Positions 8,754-16,755 are shown, numbered from the stretch's first letter. The stretch: 33,945 nucleotides of DNA from Candidatus Saccharimonadota bacterium (GCA_017510425.1 JAFWNJ010000005.1:1-33945); one strand, 5' to 3'. Translations and numbers: made by a program. Notes: generated by a model not told the origin, from the letters alone.

Positions 8754-10391
8754 CTATTTTTGGGATTTTTGCAACTCGTTTATTTCGTGAAGCACACTCA
8801 AAAACTCTTCTGAATCCTCTTCGAGTTCAGAGAGTTTATCGTTTAATTCGGAAATTTTTTGTTTGGCAATTTCCTGTTTATAAAGAGATAGTAATTCTTT
8901 AGCTTCTTTTTCATAATTATCAGAGTCGGCTAATTCGTGTTCGGAATTAAAAACTAGTTCAAGCTCGGCCAGCCTGGCATCGTCTTCGGGGACCTCAAGT
9001 GGGATTTTGGTCTTAACTATGCCGCCGTAGATTTTAAGGGCTAGCAGTGAGTTCTCCAGTTTTTCGAGCCGATCGCCTTTGACTTTGGTTTTTGGCTTCT
9101 TTAAGAAGCGTTTTGGGGCCTGTTCTAATTTTTTATTCAGGCGTTCACCCTTCTCACGTAGGGTCGCGACATCAATGCCCAGTATCTTAGCGACTTTAGT
9201 CTCATAGCTGGCTCGCTCAACTTCGTCTTTGACATACTCTAGGAGCTTAAGGGCAATGTCTGAATATTTGCGCTTGCCGGGAGCGGAAGAGAGGTCGAGA
9301 TTCTCTTCGTATTTCTGAAGCAACCAATCCACCGCCGGGACACTGTGGCTGACGGCATCTTGCCAGAGCTTAGGGTCTTTCTGAATGAGTTCGTCTGGGT
9401 CCTTGGCGCCATGGTAATCCGAAATCACGGTGAGGTCGATACCGAGATCACCGGCCAGCATGATGGCGCGCTCAGTGGCATTAATACCGGCTGCATCACC
9501 ATCGTAGGCCAGCCGAATGTCACTCGTGAGGTTAGAGAGAATCTTCAAATGCTGCTCGGTCATAGCGGTACCGGAAGTGGCGACTGCGCTTTTTACGCCG
9601 GCTTGGTGTGACGAAATCACGTCCATGTTCCCTTCCACTATCACGACATAGCCTTCTCGGCGAATAGTTTCCTTGGCTTGATAAAGTCCGAAAACAAATC
9701 TTGATTTGTTAAAAAGTAGAGTTTCGGGCGTATTAAGATATTTCGGCTCGCCTTTCTTTAAAATACGGGCGGTAAAACCGATAATATTGCCAGAAGTGTC
9801 AATAAATGGGACCATCATGCGATCGCGAAATAGGTCTTTTTTATACTGATTAAGTAGGCCGGCGGCCTCTAGTTCGTCTAGCTTGAAACCTCTTCTCTGC
9901 AGGACTTCGATCAAGGCTTTACCACTTGCTGGAGAATAGCCGATTTTGAACTCAGCTACGGTTTTACGATTAAGGTTGCGCTTATAAAAAACATATTCAC
10001 AGACATCACGATTGCGAACTAAGCAGGCTTGATAATACTTCGCGGCCAGATTCAGGGCATCGTGAGCGCGAGATTTCTTCCGGGCGACCGCCGGATCGCC
10101 ACCATGGTATTTAGATATATCTACACCGGCTCTGGCGGCAAGTTTTTCTAGAGCTTCTTTAAAACTAATGCCCTCAACCTCCATGACGAAGGTGAAAATA
10201 TCGCCACCTTTGTTGGCAGAAAAATCGTGCCAGATACCCTTCTCAGGAGAGACCATGAAGCTCGGAGTTTTATCAACACCCCACGGCGAACGGCCTTTGA
10301 GATTGCGGCCGGCCCTTTTTAGCTCAATGTATTGACCCACCACATCTTCCACACTGAGGCGTGATTTTATCTCCTCCTTCAGGTCGTTCAT
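8754..10391 (-). CDS. dnaG: DNA primase DnaG with degenerate zinc-binding domain
   Basis: DnaG makes RNA primers at the replication fork. The protein has 545 residues (E. coli 581). The N-terminal CHC2 domain is clear from KTPSFMVSPEKG and KGGDIFTFVM, but the zinc ligands are gone. CPFH is SPWG (35-38), and HCFGC is HDFSA (55-59). Thus the expected Cys35, His38, Cys56 and Cys59 are Ser, Gly, Asp and Ala. The TOPRIM catalytic core is intact, with EGNMD (253-257), DGDAAG (297-302) and DPDE (331-334). The C-terminal helicase-binding region is short and charged. The ATG lies 8 nt after a TATAAT that is part of a palindrome shared with the divergent gene. Confidence 0.95.
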   Translation of the reverse strand: MNDLKEEIKSRLSVEDVVGQYIELKRAGRNLKGRSPWGVDKTPSFMVSPEKGIWHDFSANKGGDIFTFVMEVEGISFKEALEKLAARAGVDISKYHGGDPAVARKKSRAHDALNLAAKYYQACLVRNRDVCEYVFYKRNLNRKTVAEFKIGYSPASGKALIEVLQRRGFKLDELEAAGLLNQYKKDLFRDRMMVPFIDTSGNIIGFTARILKKGEPKYLNTPETLLFNKSRFVFGLYQAKETIRREGYVVIVEGNMDVISSHQAGVKSAVATSGTAMTEQHLKILSNLTSDIRLAYDGDAAGINATERAIMLAGDLGIDLTVISDYHGAKDPDELIQKDPKLWQDAVSHSVPAVDWLLQKYEENLDLSSAPGKRKYSDIALKLLEYVKDEVERASYETKVAKILGIDVATLREKGERLNKKLEQAPKRFLKKPKTKVKGDRLEKLENSLLALKIYGGIVKTKIPLEVPEDDARLAELELVFNSEHELADSDNYEKEAKELLSLYKQEIAKQKISELNDKLSELEEDSEEFLSVLHEINELQKSQK

Positions 10392-10395
10392 ATGC

Positions 10396-10405
10396 TATAA
10401 TTATA
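10396..10405. promoter_or_regulatory. Shared palindromic -10 element between dnaG and a divergent gene
   Basis: TATAATTATA is self-complementary and offers TATAAT on both strands. Each start codon (dnaG ATG at 10391, divergent ATG at 10410) lies 8 nt beyond its -10 hexamer, predicting leaders of about 2 nt for both. Confidence 0.6.
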
Positions 10406-10409
10406 TCAT

Positions 10410-11039
10410 ATGGATAATCAGGAGTATTTGAACCAAATATCGGCTACTAGTCGGCCGGTGGGAATTAAGAAAAAGAGGCTAGGTGGCGGATTTTTCTCCT
10501 CGAAATTCTTTATCTTAGGGGTGGTATTTGTCGTGGCATTAATTCTAATGGCAATTGTTGGCGCAGTACTAGGTAGTGGCAAAGGGGCTAAGAAGGAGAA
10601 GATTTACGCACTAAGCGCGCACATTGCCTATGACATGCAGGTGATTAACGAATACCAGGACCTTGTGAAATCATCGGATTTGCGCTCCGATAGCGCTTCT
10701 TTAAACAATGTACTTTCGGCTACTAACCGAGATCTCGAAGCATTCTTTGAAGAAACTTATAATAATAGCAATCCAGAAAAGGTTCTCGGCGAAAGTAAGA
10801 TGAACGAACTAGAGCTTGCTCGAGATGATTTATTATCTGAACTATTCAATGCCAAGATTAACGGAACGCTAGACATAATATATGCAAGGAAACTCACCTA
10901 CGAGATATCTCTCCTGATGAGCGAAGAGGAGCAGGTATATGATAATGCGAAGGATGAGACCCTGCTTAATACTTTAAGCACATCTTACAATAGTCTGAAA
11001 AATTTATACGATAAGATCAATGGTTTTTCAGAGACATAA
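10410..11039 (+). CDS. Single-pass membrane protein of unknown function
   Basis: The product has 209 residues. A short cytoplasmic N-terminus rich in Lys and Gly (IKKKRLGGG) is followed by one membrane segment (about 31-55, FFILGVVFVVALILMAIVG). The extracytoplasmic domain of about 150 residues is mostly helical and acidic, without cysteines. I do not recognise the family. It is divergent from dnaG, shares a palindromic -10 box with it, and lies 21 bp before mscL, suggesting a two-gene envelope operon. Confidence 0.75.
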   Translation: MDNQEYLNQISATSRPVGIKKKRLGGGFFSSKFFILGVVFVVALILMAIVGAVLGSGKGAKKEKIYALSAHIAYDMQVINEYQDLVKSSDLRSDSASLNNVLSATNRDLEAFFEETYNNSNPEKVLGESKMNELELARDDLLSELFNAKINGTLDIIYARKLTYEISLLMSEEEQVYDNAKDETLLNTLSTSYNSLKNLYDKINGFSET

Positions 11040-11060
11040 TTAACAATGAAAGGAAGCTGT

Positions 11061-11504
11061 ATGGCTAAAAATGAAGAGGTGGAGAATAAAAGTTCAAAAT
11101 CTGAGCGTGCGAAAGAGCGCCTGCGCAAGGCGCGCGAGAAAAGTGGTGGCTTTAAAAAAGAATTTATTGAATTTATCAACCGCGGTTCGGTGATTGATCT
11201 CGCCGTAGGCGTGGCGGTAGGTGGTGCGTTTACCGCCATCGTTAATTCCCTGGTGAATGACATCGTAATGCCGGTGGTTGGCCTGCTGGCAGGCGGAGTT
11301 GATTTCACGGGGCTTGCCATCCGCATCCCTAATTTCTTTGGAAATGGTGACGAGGCGGTGATTGCCTATGGTAACTTCATCCAGAACGTGATTCAATTCT
11401 TGATTATCGCCTGGGTAATCTTCATGATTATTAAGGCCATGAACCGCCTAAACAGAAAGCGCGACAAAAAAGAGGCAAAAGAAGCCGAGAAATCTTCTAA
11501 ATAG
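11061..11504 (+). CDS. mscL: Large-conductance mechanosensitive channel MscL
   Basis: MscL releases solutes upon osmotic downshock. The body begins [43 protein letters not shown], an excellent match to the first transmembrane helix and its glycine-rich pore face. The second helix is [20 protein letters not shown], followed by a Lys/Glu-rich tail. The start at 11061 is chosen because AGGA lies about 7 nt upstream and falls inside the longer frame. Length is 147 residues, slightly long because of a charged N-terminal extension of about 30 residues. It overlaps the convergent YjbR-like gene by 8 bp. Confidence 0.95.
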   Translation: MAKNEEVENKSSKSERAKERLRKAREKSGGFKKEFIEFINRGSVIDLAVGVAVGGAFTAIVNSLVNDIVMPVVGLLAGGVDFTGLAIRIPNFFGNGDEAVIAYGNFIQNVIQFLIIAWVIFMIIKAMNRLNRKRDKKEAKEAEKSSK

Positions 11505-11784
11505 TTAGATTATAACTTAGCCTGATTAAGTCCTGAAGCTCTTCGGGACTTAATTGGTTGGCGAGCACGATTTCGATACCACCCCTACCGAAGTAGCGGG
11601 AGTCCATGACCGTCTCGTATTTGGATTTTAAATTTTCACTAAGCAAGGTGTCACAGCGGACTTCGATGGTGTTTTTGTTGACAATGAGAAAGGCCTTGTC
11701 CGACTTTAGATAAATCTGCCGAGTTTTTTCGGGCTTAACCGTAAACTCAGATATGCCGCTTATTTTAGAAACGTCAGGTACCAT
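11497..11784 (-). CDS. MmcQ/YjbR-like small protein
   Basis: The product has 95 residues and matches the MmcQ/YjbR family pattern: [18 protein letters not shown], then [23 protein letters not shown] and a C-terminal [16 protein letters not shown]. Family members have a CyaY-like fold and have been called DNA-binding, but their role is unsettled. Its start overlaps the 3' end of orn by 25 bp, so translation is probably coupled to orn. Confidence 0.7.
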   Translation of the reverse strand: MVPDVSKISGISEFTVKPEKTRQIYLKSDKAFLIVNKNTIEVRCDTLLSENLKSKYETVMDSRYFGRGGIEIVLANQLSPEELQDLIRLSYNLTI

Positions 11785-12284
11785 TTCAACTCCTCAATTG
11801 AACCATTAATATCATCCAAAGCGCGGTGATTCTCAGACTTTACGAATTTCTTATCCAGAGCGTTTTCGAAATAAACTTTCCAGGCAGAGACATCAAGCAT
11901 GCGGTAATGTAGCCTCTTATTCAACTCTGGCATTTCCCTTTCGATAAACTTACGATCTTGATGGATGGAATTGCCGGCAAGATAAATCTCCTTGCCAAAA
12001 TGCCGATCGATAAAGCCTAAGAGTTCTTTCTCGACTTGTTTTACGGGCTTGCCCGTCTGGTTTTGAAGTTTTAAGGCATCGCGAGATTTAGAATTTTTAT
12101 CCCAGAATTCGCCGACCATGCGCTTGTCCATGAGGGACTTATTAACCTTTACTACAGCCTCATAAGTAGCGATTCTATTTAGCTCCATATCTGTAGCGAT
12201 TGCGGCCACCTCACAGATTCTGTCTTTTATGGGATCGAGGCCGGTCATTTCGAGGTCGATCCAAAGTAACTTAGCTTTATTCAT
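11760..12284 (-). CDS. orn: Oligoribonuclease Orn
   Basis: The product is a DEDDh 3'-5' exonuclease that degrades short RNAs of 2-5 nt. The ExoI motif is LLWIDLEMTGLDP (D10, E12). Later come LAGNSIHQDRKFI and HYRMLDVS, then HRALDDINGSIEEL with the catalytic His and Asp. The length of 174 residues is typical. Shine-Dalgarno AAAGGA lies 6 nt before the ATG, directly after the large palindromic element at 12304-12385. It is followed by the overlapping YjbR-like gene. Confidence 0.95.
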   Translation of the reverse strand: MNKAKLLWIDLEMTGLDPIKDRICEVAAIATDMELNRIATYEAVVKVNKSLMDKRMVGEFWDKNSKSRDALKLQNQTGKPVKQVEKELLGFIDRHFGKEIYLAGNSIHQDRKFIEREMPELNKRLHYRMLDVSAWKVYFENALDKKFVKSENHRALDDINGSIEELKWYLTFLK

Positions 12285-12303
12285 GACATCCTTTCATTTT
12301 TTC

Positions 12304-12385
12304 TGGGCGGGTCCTGCCGGACCTTCTCCTCCCCCACGTCGCAAAGGCTCCGCGGGGGACCCCCTCCAGGTCCGTCACCCGCCCA
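12304..12385. repeat. Nested GC-rich palindromic element between argS and orn
   Basis: The outer arms TGGGCGGGT (12304-12312) and ACCCGCCCA (12377-12385) pair perfectly. Inside them GGACCT (12319-12324) pairs with AGGTCC (12368-12373), and CCCCC (12331-12335) with GGGGG (12354-12358). No T-run follows on either strand, so this is not a simple terminator. GC content is far above the surroundings. It may be an intergenic repeat or a structured mRNA processing site just upstream of the orn ribosome-binding site. Confidence 0.65.
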
Positions 12386-12407
12386 TGTAAAACTGTTCCT
12401 ATCATAA

Positions 12408-14303
12408 CTACATTTTCTCCGGAATATTAATACCCAACAAACCTAAGCCATGAGTCATGGTGTTTAAATATAGTTCGACAAGTCTGAGGCGGGCGGATTC
12501 TTCGTCGCTGCCGATGACTTCACAGTTCTCGTAGAAGCGGCTGAAGACCTGAGCGAGTTCGTATAAGAAACTCGCTACTTTATGAGGAGCAAATTCGGAT
12601 ACTGCCTCGTCTAAAACTGTGCGGTACTCGAGAAGCTTCTTGATTAAATCTCTCTCCGGTGCCATAATGCACGCTCGTTCGCCGCTTCGCTCACGCCCGT
12701 CGTTACGGGGTTCGCTCGCTAGTGCTCCCCGTTGGTCGCACATGCTCACTCGCCGTGCATTATTAGCACTGTTGACAGACTTCTTCGCTAAGATCTTCTT
12801 GGCGCGGACACAGGAGTAGAGGAGGTAGGGGCCGGAGTTGCCAGTCATTTTGACGGATTCTTTAGGGTCGAATATGATGTCGCCGCCCATTTTGTATTTG
12901 AGGAAAGCATACTTGGTGGCAGCGAGAGAAACTATTTCATCTTCGGAACCATGTTCTTCTTTCAGTGCGGTGCGGACCATGTCAAGAACGTCGACGGCTT
13001 TTAAGAAATTACCTTTTCTAGAGGACATTTTAACGCCACCAGGGAGTTTGACGAGACCGTGAGTTAAGTGAGTGGTTTTCTCGACTAATTCTGGGGCGTA
13101 TTGCTCAACGGATTTGAGAACTACTTTCATGTAATCTAGCTGCTCGGAACCAGTGATGACAATGGACTTGTCAAAATGATAATCCTGCCATTTCGTGAAG
13201 ATGAGGCCGACGTCTTTGGCTTCGTAAGTAGGAACGCCTTCTTTATTGATGAAGACTCTAGTATGGAGGCCGTATTTATCGCCATTGAAAATCACGGCAC
13301 CGTCGGAATATTCGTAGACACCTTTTCCCAACTGTTCTTTAACCTTTTCTAGGCCTAGGTTTGCTACGGTGGACTCGGGGTAATACTTGTCGAATTTTAC
13401 ACCGATGGAATCGTAGAACTGGTCGAAATATTGATAGGATAATTCCCTGCCACGCCAATACAACTCCGTAAGTGCAGGAACCGAAAAAGATTCTTTCTCG
13501 GAACGCTCCCTCACGCCCGTCGTCACGGGGTTCGGTCGCTCCGTAAATGGCCCGTCGCCATTTATGCTCCTCGAAAGAGCTTTTTTCGGTTCTCCGGCGG
13601 CGTTGATGGCGTAGATTTCCTTGTTGAGCTCGGTAATCTTTTGATGCGCCTTTTCATCGTCTTCGTAAAGAGCGGTGCCTTCTACGTAGCATTTGGCAAT
13701 GTCTTCGATGGTGAGATTGTCGATGGGTTTTTGCTGGAGGGCATACATGGTCTTAGCGACATGGAGGCCAACGTCGCCGCCAAAATTGGCGCGAATGACT
13801 TTGGCGCCGGCGTATTCGTAGAGTCTTGCAATAGAGTCGCCAACGATGCTAGTATAAAGATGGCCAACATGGAGGACTTTGAACGGATTGGGGTCGCTGA
13901 ATTCACAGATTACTGTCTGACCTTTATACTGCTCTGATGAGATGCCCGTATCGAATACATCAATAGAATCACTTAAATAATCGTCTGATAATGTGAAATT
14001 TAAGAAGCCTGGCGCTGAAATGCTCGCAATAGTGCTTTTTCGGAACGCTCCCTCGCTCCCGTCGTTACGGGGCTCGGTCGCTCCGTATTTGGCCCGTCGC
14101 CAAATATGCTCCTCAAAAGCACTATTTGCGAGCTTTTCGGCGATAGCCATTGGATTCTCATGCAATTCCTTTGCAAGTTTCAATGGGGCGTTTGATGAGT
14201 AGTCGGCATCGATATTATCAGGGGAGGGGGTGAGGTCGGGTTCAAAATCAAGGCCATAGAGGTCGTGGATAAGCTGCTTTAGTGTTGCCTTGATGTCTTG
14301 CAT
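12408..14303 (-). CDS. argS: Arginyl-tRNA synthetase with three in-frame palindromic insertions
   Basis: This class I synthetase charges tRNA-Arg. The HIGH motif is HVGH (145-148) within FKVLHVGHLYTSIVGDS, and the KMSKS-like motif is KMSSRKG (about 424-430). A C-terminal helical anticodon-binding domain ends in the window. Length is 631 residues against about 560-580 in the family. The excess is mostly three GC-rich inserts at about residues 58-94, 238-276 and 512-549, which encode EPRNDG- or NPVTTG-like peptides and fold as palindromes at the DNA level. All fall in likely linkers: before the APGFLNF strand, after EIYAIN, and between the catalytic and anticodon domains. Both signature motifs are intact, so the enzyme is probably functional. 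The start follows TATAAT by 6 nt. Confidence 0.93.
   Translation of the reverse strand: MQDIKATLKQLIHDLYGLDFEPDLTPSPDNIDADYSSNAPLKLAKELHENPMAIAEKLANSAFEEHIWRRAKYGATEPRNDGSEGAFRKSTIASISAPGFLNFTLSDDYLSDSIDVFDTGISSEQYKGQTVICEFSDPNPFKVLHVGHLYTSIVGDSIARLYEYAGAKVIRANFGGDVGLHVAKTMYALQQKPIDNLTIEDIAKCYVEGTALYEDDEKAHQKITELNKEIYAINAAGEPKKALSRSINGDGPFTERPNPVTTGVRERSEKESFSVPALTELYWRGRELSYQYFDQFYDSIGVKFDKYYPESTVANLGLEKVKEQLGKGVYEYSDGAVIFNGDKYGLHTRVFINKEGVPTYEAKDVGLIFTKWQDYHFDKSIVITGSEQLDYMKVVLKSVEQYAPELVEKTTHLTHGLVKLPGGVKMSSRKGNFLKAVDVLDMVRTALKEEHGSEDEIVSLAATKYAFLKYKMGGDIIFDPKESVKMTGNSGPYLLYSCVRAKKILAKKSVNSANNARRVSMCDQRGALASEPRNDGRERSGERACIMAPERDLIKKLLEYRTVLDEAVSEFAPHKVASFLYELAQVFSRFYENCEVIGSDEESARLRLVELYLNTMTHGLGLLGINIPEKM
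12659..12769 (-). repeat. Palindromic element copy C inside argS
   Basis: The arms GTGCCATAATGCACG (12659-12673) and CGTGCATTATTAGCAC (12754-12769) are inverted repeats. The 80-bp core shares about 33 nearly identical bases with copies A and B, around the hairpin whose stem is CCCGT/ACGGG. Its first hairpin differs in sequence but keeps a stem (GTGC/GCAC). It is translated in the same frame as copy A (EPRNDG). Confidence 0.8.
13478..13592 (-). repeat. Palindromic element copy B inside argS
   Basis: Its 20-nt inverted arms (13478-13497 and 13573-13592) match at 17 positions. The 74-bp core (13499-13572) has the same length as that of copy A and is identical at about 66 of 74 positions. It is translated in a different frame from A and C (giving NPVTTG). 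Confidence 0.85.
14022..14133 (-). repeat. Palindromic element copy A inside argS
   Basis: The arms GCTCGCAATAGTGCTTTTT (14022-14040) and AAAAGCACTATTTGCGAGC (14115-14133) pair with a single-base bulge. The 74-bp core (14041-14114) contains a TATTTGG/CCAAATA hairpin and a CCCGT/ACGGG hairpin. It adds about 30 residues to the synthetase without breaking the frame. Confidence 0.85.
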
Positions 14304-14309
14304 AGAATA

Positions 14310-14315
14310 ATTATA
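14310..14315 (-). promoter_or_regulatory. -10 box of argS (leaderless type)
   Basis: TATAAT on the minus strand ends exactly 6 nt before the argS ATG at 14303. No Shine-Dalgarno site is present. Confidence 0.65.
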
Positions 14316-14374
14316 TCATAATTACAGGGATATCGAACTAGGAAATGGCTATCTGCAGTATAGATTAGTATTCC

Positions 14375-14423
14375 GCGCCACCTGTTTCTCATTTCGCTTT
14401 GGGCTCATGAGAAACGGGGGCGC
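14375..14423. repeat. Inverted repeat between argS and the third surface gene
   Basis: The left arm GCGCCACCTGTTTCTCAT (14375-14392) pairs with ATGAGAAACGGGGGCGC (14407-14423) apart from a single-base bulge and one A-G mismatch. The loop is 14 nt. No T-run follows on either strand. It could still end transcription of the leftward surface gene, or be another palindromic unit. The rest of 14304-14472 holds only the argS promoter and a short GGGTT/AACCC stem near 14437. Confidence 0.5.
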
Positions 14424-14472
14424 ATTATTCCTTAGTGGGTTCTAGGGAAGGACAACCCGCGAAGCAACCGAC

Positions 14473-16728
14473 CTACTCAGATAGCAAGCATCGCATAGAC
14501 TGACCGTAGAAGCGATTGGAGCTATTGTTCGGGTCCACATAAGTCGGCTCGACGCCCAGGCGGTACATGTGGTCGCTACTGTCGTAAGTAGACGACCACC
14601 AGATACCGTAGCTACCCTGAACGCTCGCGGCATTACCGTGGTAGTCGCCCGACAGAGGCGTAGATAAGTTATATTGGAGACTATTGGTTTCTGTAGCAGT
14701 ATTAGTGTATTTTTGAGCTAAAGTGGAGTATTCTCCAGTCTTGCCACCAGTAGGCATTCTCCAGTTAGCTGGACAGATGTCTTGCGGAGCGTCAATGATG
14801 GTATCTGGTACATCTATGCCTTGTCTACTTGCATAACAGTAAGTACTAGCCGATGCGGCACAGTAGTTGTAGTAGAGACCTACTTTGGCCTGTCCATTAG
14901 TGGAAGCTGAGCCATAGCTAGTGACGAGAGTATTTTTACTAGCATTGTTAATGCGTGGTTGGATATAGCCATCATTATTATCGAAGTTTGTCGTAACATT
15001 AGCTACCGCAGTATTACTCCAACCAGTGTTAGTACTACCACCATGAAGGAGGTTATATATGGCTTCTTCTGTAGCATTAGTATTAGACTCATTCATGTTT
15101 TGTGCGGTAGTGGAATCAGTTGGATCAAGTGCTAGGTTATCTAACATCCAACAGTTACCGTCTTTTAGTTTGCCTACCATATAGGTATTATTATCTCTTA
15201 CATCTTTTAGTGTTTGGTTCTGAGTAATGGCTATTGTGTTGCACATACTCTTAGTGAGTTCTTGTTGCTTATAATAACCGCCATCTTGTGATTTATTCGC
15301 CCTAGTGTAGGCTTCGATAAAGGTAAGACCACGATAGAGATCTATAGTAGAACCACTAAGAGTAGATATGTTTTCCGATAAGAAGTTAGTGACTTCGGCC
15401 TCGTTCATAAAATCATAATGTCCACCATTAATATCACCATACCAAGAACCATACCAATCCGTAGTAGTAGCATAAGTGCCGGTACTCGCAACAAAGGTGG
15501 TAAATTCATCTGAAGCTTCAGTGTCAAATTGCTCAGTAGTATAGATTGGATATACTCTAGCCCAGAAACCATAGTCGTAGTCTGCAACCGGAGCAGAACC
15601 AGAGAAATTATTCAGATAAAACGTTACCGTATCACCATCAAAGACATAGGTTTCAGTTCCAGCTAGATTTTCACTTTGTGCGATTATAATATCGGGCATA
15701 CTACTCATACCATCCCAATTACCTTTTGCGATAGCTAGTCCAGTACCATTAGTGACACCATAAGTTATCACAACTTTCATTTTAGTAGCACCAGTTGCAG
15801 CGATTGGAGTTAGGACATTAACATCAGATGCATAAGCAGTATTCTTTGTCCCGTCATCTGCTACATTGGGAGATTTAGCAATTAGCGGGGTGGTAGCTAT
15901 GTACATTGGATTATTAGCATACACTACATTGTTTGTTGTGCCGCCTCCAGCAAAGGTAGAACCATTAGCGTGATAAGTCACACCAACCTTCCCTGCACCT
16001 ACTGGAGCTGGAGCGGTAGATGGATGAACTAGAGTATAGATCACTTGTCCTGAATAAGTATCAGCAGCTTGAGTTTTAGAAATGTAAGCAGCATAAGTAG
16101 TAGTAAGCTTAACTCCACCAGTAGTTTCAGCCATATCAGTATCAGAGTTCTTATGGGCTACTTTAACGTATTCATTTGGGACTACATGATAATTACTAAA
16201 TGGAGCTTGAGTAGCACCAGATTCCGCAGTACTCGGAAGAGCTACATTTGGAGCAGAATCAATAGCAAAAGCATTGGTTTCTGTTGTATCACCAGAATCT
16301 TGTGTGATGGCTAGTTTCATCGCCCAGTTAGATACGTCTGGATTTCCTGCCGAAGTAGCTAATCCTGATTCTATAGCGGCATTACCACTGGCAGATGTCC
16401 CGACTAACTTATTACTATTAGTCCCACCTATTTCATCTCCTGTATATCCAGCAGCATAGATAGCGAATCCTTCATTATCATTACAGAATACATGCATAGT
16501 AGTAGTACCAATGTCTGGTGTATAGGTACCATTATTAATATTAGCATTATGGGAATCCTGTCCAGTACCGGACATAGTACAGGACATAGGCACAGTAATA
16601 CTAATTTGATCTACGGTAGAATTATCATCGGCTGAGACAATATTAGATGATAACATAGTCGCTACCGTTATTAATACAATAACGGGTAGAGATGGTAGTA
16701 AATTATTTTGTTGTGGTGAAGATTTCAT
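14473..16728 (-). CDS. Secreted modular surface protein with FISUMP domain and variable-looking C-terminus
   Basis: The protein has 751 residues. A signal peptide ends near SNIVSADDN. It is followed by the ~220-residue N-terminal module almost identical in DNA to that of the protein at 391-2898, by a second shared module (TPLIAKSPNV to RVYPIYTTE), and by a FISUMP domain (GKLKDGNCWMLDNLAL, ICPANWRMPTGG, QSMRCLL). The last ~60 codons change character abruptly: GC content rises and codons ending in C dominate (GAC, TAC, CAC, AGC), unlike the T/A-ending codons before. Asp, Tyr, Ser and His are enriched, as expected if adenine-rich template codons had been mutated. Shine-Dalgarno AAGGG precedes the ATG. 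Surface exposure is inferred. Confidence 0.83.
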   Translation of the reverse strand: MKSSPQQNNLLPSLPVIVLITVATMLSSNIVSADDNSTVDQISITVPMSCTMSGTGQDSHNANINNGTYTPDIGTTTMHVFCNDNEGFAIYAAGYTGDEIGGTNSNKLVGTSASGNAAIESGLATSAGNPDVSNWAMKLAITQDSGDTTETNAFAIDSAPNVALPSTAESGATQAPFSNYHVVPNEYVKVAHKNSDTDMAETTGGVKLTTTYAAYISKTQAADTYSGQVIYTLVHPSTAPAPVGAGKVGVTYHANGSTFAGGGTTNNVVYANNPMYIATTPLIAKSPNVADDGTKNTAYASDVNVLTPIAATGATKMKVVITYGVTNGTGLAIAKGNWDGMSSMPDIIIAQSENLAGTETYVFDGDTVTFYLNNFSGSAPVADYDYGFWARVYPIYTTEQFDTEASDEFTTFVASTGTYATTTDWYGSWYGDINGGHYDFMNEAEVTNFLSENISTLSGSTIDLYRGLTFIEAYTRANKSQDGGYYKQQELTKSMCNTIAITQNQTLKDVRDNNTYMVGKLKDGNCWMLDNLALDPTDSTTAQNMNESNTNATEEAIYNLLHGGSTNTGWSNTAVANVTTNFDNNDGYIQPRINNASKNTLVTSYGSASTNGQAKVGLYYNYCAASASTYCYASRQGIDVPDTIIDAPQDICPANWRMPTGGKTGEYSTLAQKYTNTATETNSLQYNLSTPLSGDYHGNAASVQGSYGIWWSSTYDSSDHMYRLGVEPTYVDPNNSSNRFYGQSMRCLLSE
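14480..14655 (-). other. Candidate diversified (variable) segment at a FISUMP C-terminus
   Basis: The coding strand runs through many codons of form NNC (GAC, TAC, CAC, AGC, ATC, CGC, GTC, TTC) with invariant-looking TGG and CGA TGC TTG at the ends. This resembles the variable regions at 25685-25858 and 27601-27770 but is not homologous enough to align as a copy, so a different template would be needed. Confidence 0.35.
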
Positions 16729-16755
16729 GCATGCCCTTGTTTTATGTTGCTATAT

